Below, in pieces: positions 50,128 through 55,880 of a stretch of 55,880 bases of DNA. The notes under the pieces are model-generated. The model searched no databases. It was not told the DNA's origin and was given only the letters and a program-made list of their open reading frames with translations. The stretch is from an uncultured Phycisphaerales bacterium (GTDB taxonomy: Bacteria; Planctomycetota; Phycisphaerae; Sedimentisphaerales; Anaerobacaceae). Where the stretch lies: contig CAIODZ010000037.1 of assembly GCA_903857265.1 (NCBI GenBank), positions 1 to 55,880 on the forward strand. The letters are read 5' to 3'. Both the position numbers and the translations under genes were made by a program. The first letter of the stretch is position 1; every line of letters begins with the position of its first letter.

Positions 50128-50277
50128 ATCAATTCCCCAAAGATTGACTATTATTGTGTGAGTATATCCCGCCCCGACTCATTTGCAACCCTTTTTATTG
50201 ACGCCCGCAAAGACCATCAATAAAAATCCCGCCCGACGAAATACAAACTACGCACAACGACCAATAACAGAAAGCTG

Positions 50278-50523
50278 TCAGAAATGTTTCTCTGTAAAAG
50301 CACGGCCTGAATGGCTCTTAAGATATTTCTCAAATGCAACAGCTTTTTCTTTCGACTTAAACGCCACGGCCGTTTCAATGTACCAAGGAATGAACTTTGC
50401 CGTGTACTTACATAATCCGGAATTATGGCTTTTTAACCGACCCTCAAGGTCATCCGACATTCCAACGTAATAACGCTCCGGGCTTGCTTGGCTGCGAATC
50501 ATATAAACATAATGAAATTTCAT
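50278..50523 (-). CDS. Small GIY-YIG domain protein
   Basis: An 81-residue protein of the YhbQ/UPF0213-like single-domain GIY-YIG family. VYMIRSQASPERYYVGMSDDLEGRLKSHNSG is the nuclease core (VYM and YVG in place of GIY-YIG), with Arg and a later Glu (EKAVAFEKYLKSHSGRAF). The start at 50523 is chosen because upstream in-frame residues are not family-like. Function is DNA-structure nicking in some relatives. Confidence 0.8.
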   Translation of the reverse strand: MKFHYVYMIRSQASPERYYVGMSDDLEGRLKSHNSGLCKYTAKFIPWYIETAVAFKSKEKAVAFEKYLKSHSGRAFTEKHF

Positions 50524-50641
50524 ATCAATGGCTTGCCAAGGCGTAGTTCGCCGATAAATAAAACAAAGTGAAGAGTCCGGCTTCGCCCTTATGGGCTGCG
50601 CCGTGACAGTTTTCGTTCGCAATCAATCGGCGAACGAAGAC

Positions 50642-50713
50642 TGGGCCCGGAAGGGATCGGACCTTCGACCAATGGATTATGAGTCCACTGCTCTACCGCT
50701 GAGCTACGAGCCC
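50642..50713 (-). tRNA. tRNA with CAU anticodon (tRNA-Met elongator or tRNA-Ile2)
   Basis: Acceptor arms GGGCTCG and CGGGCCC pair with one G-T; the discriminator is A and CCA is not encoded. The anticodon loop is CTCATAA (CAT). The TTGGTCG variable region after ACTCATAATC resembles the Ile2 type more than the elongator Met, but the two cannot be separated without lysidine-identity analysis. The T loop is TCCGATC, with C instead of the usual T at position 55. Confidence 0.9.
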
Positions 50714-50951
50714 GTAACTGCTTTAAGGATAACCGCCTTAACCGCGAAATGTCAATATCTACGTTCACGATTTGGGAAAATAGGGCAGTTCCATAAATGT
50801 TATCTTCAAGAAAAATTATTCGCAAAGTCGAAGAAATATGGTATACTGCTGTTCCCGTTTTGGCATTTGGACACGTCGATTGCTTTGCGTATATATTTCG
50901 CCGAGTTGTCAGTGTGGAAAATGCGATAATCTTTTGGAATGGAGCTGGTTT

Positions 50952-51881
50952 ATGAAAAAACATCCGGCGATAACGTCTCGCGACCTCGGTCTGGAATTCG
51001 CGGCAATCTGCGGCAAACATTTCCTCGGCCTTGAACACCTTCACTATGGCTACTGGCCCGAAGGGCTTCCCGTAAACATAAACAACCTGCGCACCGCACA
51101 GGAAAATTATACCAGCTTTCTGCTTTCGCAAATTCCCGCTGGCATCCGAACCATACTCGATGTCGGCTGTGGTTCAGGACATACGTCAAAACGACTTTCT
51201 GATATGGGCTACAAAGTTTCTTGTGTTTCGCCCAGTCCCGTGTTAAGCGCAAAGGTGCGGGAGTTGATGGGCGATGCCTGCAAAATATATGAGTGCAAGT
51301 TCGAAGATTTGCAGACCGAAGATAAGTACGACCTCGTGCTGTTCAGCGAGAGTTTTCAGTATATGAAGGTGCGTAGGTCGCTTGGCAAGACGCTTGAGAT
51401 TCTCAATCCGGGCGGCTATCTGCTTGTTTGCGACGTTTTCCGCAAGGATGTTGAGCGGGACCAAAAAGGCGTCGGCGGTGGTCATCTGCTTAGCAAATTT
51501 TACAGCCAGGCGGCGGCCAGTTCATTTGAGCAGGTTAAAGATATTGATATAACTAACCAGACGATGCCCAATATGGACCTGTTGGACGACACGTTGAAAA
51601 ATGTCGTTCGTCCCATTATCGATTCCACGATTAACTTTATCGACGGCAGGCATCCGCTTGCGAGCAAGGTCATTCAATGGCTGTACAGGAAAAAAATAGA
51701 CAAAGCTTATCAGAAGTATTTTTACGGCAACAGGGCGAGTGTCGATTTTGTAAAATTAAAATACTATCGGCTTTTGCTTTATAGATATACCTGCAAAGTC
51801 CCCGCAGCAAATCCTGTCGTAAGCAATACGTGCCCGGACAACAAGGCAGCCCGCCAGACCACCTCGCCCGCGGGCATCTGA
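50952..51881 (+). CDS. SAM-dependent class I methyltransferase
   Basis: A 309-residue protein. Motif I is TILDVGCGSGHTSKRL, then KVSCVSPSP (motif II region), YDLVLFSESFQYM and LEILNPGGYLLVCDVF (motifs III/IV), typical of small-molecule or lipid methyltransferases. HLHYGYWPEGLPVN upstream of motif I resembles tocopherol/sterol/cyclopropane-type enzymes. The ATG at 50952 follows GGAATGGAGC. No operon partner points to a substrate. Confidence 0.8.
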   Translation: MKKHPAITSRDLGLEFAAICGKHFLGLEHLHYGYWPEGLPVNINNLRTAQENYTSFLLSQIPAGIRTILDVGCGSGHTSKRLSDMGYKVSCVSPSPVLSAKVRELMGDACKIYECKFEDLQTEDKYDLVLFSESFQYMKVRRSLGKTLEILNPGGYLLVCDVFRKDVERDQKGVGGGHLLSKFYSQAAASSFEQVKDIDITNQTMPNMDLLDDTLKNVVRPIIDSTINFIDGRHPLASKVIQWLYRKKIDKAYQKYFYGNRASVDFVKLKYYRLLLYRYTCKVPAANPVVSNTCPDNKAARQTTSPAGI

Positions 51882-51991
51882 AGCGATATTGGTATCTGGC
51901 ATAATTAAAAACGCCCCGCATCGGGTGTTTTTTCTCTGCTATTGCAAGTCACCGTATTTTGTCCGCAAATAAAAAAAATTCCGCTTAATGG

Positions 51992-52450
51992 TTGACTTTC
52001 CAGATTGTAAATTATAAAGTATCGTCATTCGGAGGTTTTGCCGCTTTTGAGTATGATAAGTTGACAATTTGTAAACCGAAAGTAAGTTCCGGCATAGCCG
52101 GAGAAAACTATATTGGTAACCTTTACTGGCAGGGCACGAAAATCGCAAAGAGACCATACATTCAGGGGCCGTATTCAAAAGGGGAAATCGCTCTTTTGAA
52201 AAAGCAGTATCCGGCCACAAGCGCGGTGGTTCTGGCTGGAAAACTCAAACGTTCGCTTATATCTGTTCAGAAGCAGCTCCGCGAGATGGGTATTGGCAGA
52301 CGCGATGCATCCGACTGGACGCCCGCTCAGTTGCGGTATCTGCGAAAAAACTATCGCGAAACGGCAACCTGGGAGCTCGCCAATAAGCTGAACGTGACGC
52401 CGTCAGTCGTAAAACACAAGGCCGCCGAGCTGAAACTCAAAAAGAGATAA
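51992..52450 (+). CDS. Tandem HTH (SANT/Myb-like) DNA-binding protein
   Basis: About 150 residues. Two similar helix-turn-helix units occupy the C-terminal 95 residues: GPYSKGEIALLKKQYP ... VVLAGKLKRSLISVQKQLREMGI, and DWTPAQLRYLRKNYRE ... ELANKLNVTPSVVKHKAAELKL. These resemble SANT/GcrA-like repeats. The N-terminal 50 residues are unrelated. The start is uncertain (TTG 51992 offers no ribosome site; GGAGG at 52031 has no good start after it). It is probably a transcription or nucleoid factor. Confidence 0.65.
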   Translation: MTFQIVNYKVSSFGGFAAFEYDKLTICKPKVSSGIAGENYIGNLYWQGTKIAKRPYIQGPYSKGEIALLKKQYPATSAVVLAGKLKRSLISVQKQLREMGIGRRDASDWTPAQLRYLRKNYRETATWELANKLNVTPSVVKHKAAELKLKKR

Positions 52451-52499
52451 TCAGCTCCTCAAACGGGACCATCCAAACCAAAACGATGGACGACTGCTT

Positions 52500-52787
52500 A
52501 TGATAATCGGCGTAATGACAGCCAACTTGCACCTTCACGGTATCGGCTCGCTCAAAGAGAAGCGCAGCATCGTCAAAAGCATTATCGGCCGGCTGCAAAG
52601 CCGGTTCAACGTCTCTATTTCCGAAGTTGACCACAACGACAGCAAACTTATCGCCACCATCGGCGTCGCCGTCGTCGGCAACGACAAATCATTTATCGAA
52701 AGCCAGCTTGAGGCCGTCGTAACTTTTATGCGTAACGACGGCCGGTTCTACCTCGGAACAATCGAACGCGAAACCTTCGGCGTCTGA
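52500..52787 (+). CDS. DUF503-family protein (YlxP-like)
   Basis: A 95-residue protein with the DUF503 hallmark MIIGVMTANLHLHGIGSLKEKRSIVKSII (given in part) and RFNVSISEVDHNDSKLIATIGVAVVGND. The family lies beside rbfA and infB in many bacteria; here it stands after the HTH gene. It has a ferredoxin-like fold and unknown function. Confidence 0.85.
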   Translation: MIIGVMTANLHLHGIGSLKEKRSIVKSIIGRLQSRFNVSISEVDHNDSKLIATIGVAVVGNDKSFIESQLEAVVTFMRNDGRFYLGTIERETFGV

Positions 52788-52824
52788 TTCAGTTTATTGA
52801 TTTCCTTATCTGCCCGCCTCCGGC

Positions 52825-52922
52825 GAATTGGATATTGAAAATTGGACATTGGTTATTGGACATTTATCCGTCTTCCGTCCTCCGTCTTCTGTCTGTGGTC
52901 TGGCGTCTTGCGTCCGGTGTCT
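52825..52922. repeat. Long phrase-like repeat
   Basis: A run of rhyming words: GGATATTGAAAATTGGACATTGG, TTATTGGACATT, then CCGTCTTCCGTCCTCCGTCTTC, TGTCTGTGGTCTGGCGTCTTGCG and TCCGGTGTCTG (shown in pieces). It occupies the gap before the metallopeptidase gene and is the clearest example of this repeat type in the window. Confidence 0.7.
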
Positions 52923-53020
52923 GAATCTTATTTCTTGCTTTCCCTTCTACTATAACGATATACTGTCACCTTATGGCCGGAATCAAAACACTGACGTCAT
53001 ATTAATATAGGAGTAAAATT

Positions 53021-54664
53021 ATGAAAAGGGTTCTTTCATTTGTGCTTGTTCTGACAGTATTTCAATGCTATTTCACGGCAGCAGCGGAGCCGGACGAGAT
53101 GAAAGTCGTCCAGTTGCCGCTCCGTGTCGTGGTCGATCCCCGCGTGGAATTGATGAGCGTCATTTTTCGCCTGGCTGGCAATCCCGAATACTGCGCGGGC
53201 AAAGTCGATTCATATACAAATGATGTTGAAAAGCGCTTTGGCGAATTTCGCGCACATCCGGCTGTGAAACTGGCTCAAAAATTGCGCGGTGAGCACGGCG
53301 TGTCGTATGACGCTTGCATGAGCATGGCTGTTCATATTACAGATGCGGAGAAATGCGAAGAGATGGTGCCGTTTGCCCCCCGGCCTGAATCTTTAGAAGC
53401 CCGTTGGTCGGTGGAGGATGCGCGGGAGTTTCTCACCGCCGTCCGGCAGTTCGTCAAAGATACGCGATTTAATGAATTTATCATCGCCCATCGTTCGCTC
53501 TACGAAACTGCTCAATCGCGGATGGTTGACTGTTTGGCGAAAAATGCGCACATGGAATGGTTCGACGAATACTTTGGCTCCCGCCCGCAGGCAAATTTCA
53601 CCCTGACCCTTGGCATGCTCAACGGGAGCAATAATTACGGCTCACGCTGCCGCACCGCCGATGGCAGGGAAGAATTATATTGCGTCCTCGGCGTAGAGAT
53701 GACTGATGATAAGGGCCTGCCTGTATTCGATTCGTCCGTGACATGGGTCATCGTACATGAGTTTTGCCACTCCTATGTCAATCCGCTGACCTCGAAATAC
53801 AAAACAGAGATTAATAAATACGCTAAACTGTTCGGCCCGATTTCAGAGCGAATGAAATCGCAGGCATATTCCACGTGGGAGACATGCGTTAATGAGCATA
53901 TTGTCCGGGCGCTTACGACGCGGTACGCCTTTTTGAAAGAGAATGAGGAAGCCGGTGATAAATCTTTGCAGCGTGAAAAAAAACGTGGCTTTTTTTACGT
54001 TCCCGCTTTGTGCGAACAATTAAAATATTATGAAAACAACAGAGATAGATACAAAACCTTTGCGGAGTTCTATCCGGAGCTTATCAAGGTATTTGAGGAC
54101 TTGTCTAAGCAGGACCTGGGAAAAGATTTTTATTCTGTTCCGGAGGAAGGGCCTGTTGATTATGAAGGGACTATTAATGCGGTAGGCCATGATAAAAAAT
54201 CGGTTATTCTCATTCTTCCCACAAATGAAAAGGATTCTGATATTCAAAAAGATATTCACAAGTTCGTCCGTCAAATTCAGCGGCGATTTTATCCTCAATC
54301 GCCTGTAATAACGGACGCAGAAGCAATAAAGCGCGATTTGTCCGGGAATTCCTTAATTTTATACGGCACGATGAGCGGCAATCTGTGGCTCAAAGAAAAT
54401 GCCCCCAAATTCCCGTTTACAATCGAGGCGAATCGCATCGTGGCGGATAAAGTTTACCAGGGGACTGATTTGCGATTTATTTCCGCCTGGCCCAATCCTC
54501 AAAATCCCAAACGCGGCATTTTAATCTATACGGCGCAGCAGGCCGGGGACATCGTGGGAATAAATTCCGTGTTTCACGGCCCGACGGATTACGTTGTTGC
54601 AAGGGGAACTACTGTTCTAAAAGCATATAATTATAAAAAGAACAAGGATAATTGGTCTTTTTAA
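53021..54664 (+). CDS. Secreted DUF4932-type probable metallopeptidase
   Basis: A 547-residue exported protein with a signal peptide (RVLSFVLVLTVFQCYFTAAA). The middle part carries WVIVHEFCHSYVNPL, an HExxH zinc site, with Asn/Glu residues (ETCVNEHIVRAL) downstream as a possible third ligand; this combination fits DUF4932. The last 140 residues form a separate alpha/beta-like domain (HDKKSVILILPTNEKD ... GILIYTAQQAGDIVGINSVFHGPTDY). Peptidase activity is inferred from the motif only. GGAG precedes the ATG. Confidence 0.8.
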   Translation: MKRVLSFVLVLTVFQCYFTAAAEPDEMKVVQLPLRVVVDPRVELMSVIFRLAGNPEYCAGKVDSYTNDVEKRFGEFRAHPAVKLAQKLRGEHGVSYDACMSMAVHITDAEKCEEMVPFAPRPESLEARWSVEDAREFLTAVRQFVKDTRFNEFIIAHRSLYETAQSRMVDCLAKNAHMEWFDEYFGSRPQANFTLTLGMLNGSNNYGSRCRTADGREELYCVLGVEMTDDKGLPVFDSSVTWVIVHEFCHSYVNPLTSKYKTEINKYAKLFGPISERMKSQAYSTWETCVNEHIVRALTTRYAFLKENEEAGDKSLQREKKRGFFYVPALCEQLKYYENNRDRYKTFAEFYPELIKVFEDLSKQDLGKDFYSVPEEGPVDYEGTINAVGHDKKSVILILPTNEKDSDIQKDIHKFVRQIQRRFYPQSPVITDAEAIKRDLSGNSLILYGTMSGNLWLKENAPKFPFTIEANRIVADKVYQGTDLRFISAWPNPQNPKRGILIYTAQQAGDIVGINSVFHGPTDYVVARGTTVLKAYNYKKNKDNWSF

Positions 54665-54722
54665 ACCGGCTTATTAAGTTTGAATCTCCAAAGGATAAAC
54701 ACTAACGCCGACAACCGACCGG

Positions 54723-55211
54723 CTACTTCTTGCCCTTTCTGAGTTTCTTTATCGCTTCCAATTCGGCGATTGCCTGTCTGTCGCGGGGTCTGTTCATTGC
54801 CTTTTTGGATTCTATCAGTGCGTCAAGATTGAGCACCTGCAATCGAACGCCGCTGGTCTCCATCATAACGCTTTCCTCTTTTACTTTTTGATAATCTCCG
54901 ACGCCCTTAATAGACCCAAGGCAGTCGAGCCGTCCGATGTCTGTGTCTAAGTACAAATTCTTGAAGCTGCTGCAATTCTTCTCAGTCAGTTCAAGCTTCT
55001 GTCGGCCCGGTGTCATTCGGTGAACAGGATGTACATTGGCTATTGCCTTTTGCAAAGCAAGCAGATTTGCGGGCGAAAAATCGAGGCAGATGTCAACGTC
55101 CTGCGTAACCAGCGTGCAGCCATATACCGTTCCCGCAAAACCGCCGACAATCACAAAATCGACCCCGGCCTTTACCAGCCGTTCTAATAATATGATAAAA
55201 TCCCCGGTCAT
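54723..55211 (-). CDS. Small AbiEii-like nucleotidyltransferase, probable toxin
   Basis: A 162-residue nucleotidyltransferase. VIVGGFAGTVYGCTLVTQDVDICL shows GG (23-24) and the paired Asp38/Asp40, and DTDIGRLDCLG supplies the third acidic strand. It starts inside the stop of the small upstream gene (ATGA overlap), the standard arrangement of two-gene toxin-antitoxin modules. A substrate-binding C-terminus (VLNLDALIESKKAMNRPRDRQ) is typical of the AbiEii/MNT-like group. A drug-modifying or housekeeping role is less likely. Confidence 0.75.
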   Translation of the reverse strand: MTGDFIILLERLVKAGVDFVIVGGFAGTVYGCTLVTQDVDICLDFSPANLLALQKAIANVHPVHRMTPGRQKLELTEKNCSSFKNLYLDTDIGRLDCLGSIKGVGDYQKVKEESVMMETSGVRLQVLNLDALIESKKAMNRPRDRQAIAELEAIKKLRKGKK

Positions 55212-55402
55212 ACGCGTTTTGCCCTGCGCAGTTTCTCGACTGTATTAAGTGCGATTTGATGACGCCTTATGCGCTCTTCCGGGCTTCTCCTGAGATTGTC
55301 AATTAACGCTGAGACGTCAATTCCAAACTCTGCCGCCGCCCTTACGGGGTCTGTTTTGACAGCGTTGGTTTTCGCCGATTTATTATTTCGCCGTTGCGCC
55401 AT
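55208..55402 (-). CDS. Small basic protein, probable antitoxin partner
   Basis: A 64-residue protein, basic at both ends (MAQRRNNKSAKTNAVK ... EKLRRAKRV) around a helical core (RAAAEFGIDVSALIDNLRRSPEERIRRHQIAL). It has no recognisable HTH, but small genes of this kind commonly precede AbiEii-type nucleotidyltransferases. The four-base overlap with the next gene supports coupling. The ATG at 55402 is chosen over a start six codons upstream. Confidence 0.6.
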   Translation of the reverse strand: MAQRRNNKSAKTNAVKTDPVRAAAEFGIDVSALIDNLRRSPEERIRRHQIALNTVEKLRRAKRV

Positions 55403-55880
55403 ACCGTAAGTATAACCCAATATAAAATCTGTTCAACCAGTTTCCTTATCCGCCTCCCGTAGCGTAGCGAAGACCTCGGCGAAGTCAAAGACGAAGACGG
55501 GTGTTTCCTTATCCTCCCGCCTGCCCTCGACTGGTGCTGCCTTGGTTCTTCTGTCGGGGGCCCCAGTTTCCTTTTTTCTAACTTCTTACTTCTCCCGAAC
55601 AGGGATGGCCGAGCCATAACTTCTGCCTTATAAAAAACAGCGGTTTAAGGCACATTAAAAACAGCGTTAAAGCCCTTATTTGTCAGCACTTACAAAAAGT
55701 AGTGGGGACATTCCTCTGCCCATATTTTGCTATAACTTCTTTTACGCCAAGGTTTTAAATTCTGGACAAAAACAGTTGTTATCCACTTTCGCGCAAGTCG
55801 AAAACCCTTAGATGCGAAAAAAATAAAAAATTTTTACTCCTTATTTCATAAGGACTTATCGTTTTTGACCCCATCAGGAA
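55403..55880. other. Gene-free right end of the window
   Basis: No supported gene. A phrase-like repeat lies at about 55440-55510 (CCGTAGCGTAGCGAAGACC, GAAGTCAAAGACGAAGACGG) and is echoed at 31373-31398. A single TTATCCACT (55779-55787) resembles a DnaA box with one mismatch but is isolated. The last 80 bases are AT-rich. Confidence 0.5.

Noticed and set aside
55779..55787. DnaA box (TTATCCACT) as evidence of oriC
   Set aside because: It is a single site with one mismatch and no cluster, far from dnaA in the window; chance occurrence is likely.
1..55880. CRISPR array
   Set aside because: No regularly spaced identical repeats of 21-40 bases are present, and no cas gene is seen. The repetitive stretches vary word by word.

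Overview
The window looks like a chromosomal stretch of a planctomycete, most probably of the Phycisphaerae/Sedimentisphaerales type. Supporting signs are a PEP-CTERM exported protein, a GH9 cellulase ending in a dockerin-like domain beside a truncated GH5 cellulase, a type IV pilin-like minor pilin operon, tandem FN3 proteins, a dnaA gene not linked to dnaN or recF, and many short 'word-like' intergenic repeats. This placement is inference from gene content, not from a marker tree.

Layout. 1-376 is the start of a secreted GH5 glycosidase. 547-2055 holds dnaA with a clear promoter and an attenuator-like hairpin. 2158-3462 carries an AT-rich orphan gene and a redoxin. 3809-7449 carries tRNA-Leu(UAA), a DRE-TIM (isopropylmalate/Re-citrate synthase-like) enzyme, a HAD hydrolase and threonine synthase. 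7641-9666 is a type IV toxin-antitoxin-like pair (AbiEi-like with a nuclease-fold N-terminus, plus a nucleotidyltransferase) behind nested palindromic operators. 9926-16700 holds an ArnT-like transferase converging on a probable six-gene minus-strand operon (miaA, a MenA-like gene, a ChbG/HpnK-like deacetylase, a polyprenyl-phosphate GT2, a tyrosine-phosphatase-like protein lacking its catalytic Cys, and a normal paralogue). 16782-17687 is a short-chain prenyl diphosphate synthase, followed by a probable 40-residue small protein and a terminator. 18164-21225 is a minor pilin operon on the minus strand. 21637-28162 is a plus-strand run of dxs, nadK, a TPR exported protein and a DinG-like helicase. 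28170-30947 has a WaaP-like tandem kinase and two FN3 paralogues.

The most notable region is 31430-35018. It is an AT-rich accessory island bounded by three copies of a ~59-bp repeat, one inverted relative to the others. It carries a PD-(D/E)XK nuclease with an inserted winged-helix-like segment, converging by a 20-bp overlap on a two-gene unit of an unrecognised possibly TIM-barrel-like protein and an FRG-domain protein. This composition looks like a candidate defence module.

35258-41898 returns to chromosomal-type genes: DUF3788, an exported metallophosphoesterase, a DHH phosphoesterase, a PEP-CTERM protein, a response regulator and a REC-histidine kinase. 42000-45180 contains a type V autotransporter and decayed gene pieces. 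It is flanked by a degenerate duplicate of the REC-kinase 5' end and carries a tRNA 3'-end-like fragment, which suggests an insertion. 45337-54664 has the GH9 cellulase, two STAS-like paralogues, a PfkB kinase, a GIY-YIG protein, a CAU-anticodon tRNA, a methyltransferase, a tandem HTH protein, a DUF503 protein and a probable secreted metallopeptidase. 54723-55402 is a second nucleotidyltransferase/antitoxin-like pair.

All function calls come from reading motifs in the sequence. No database search or structure prediction was run, and GC and identity statements are by eye.
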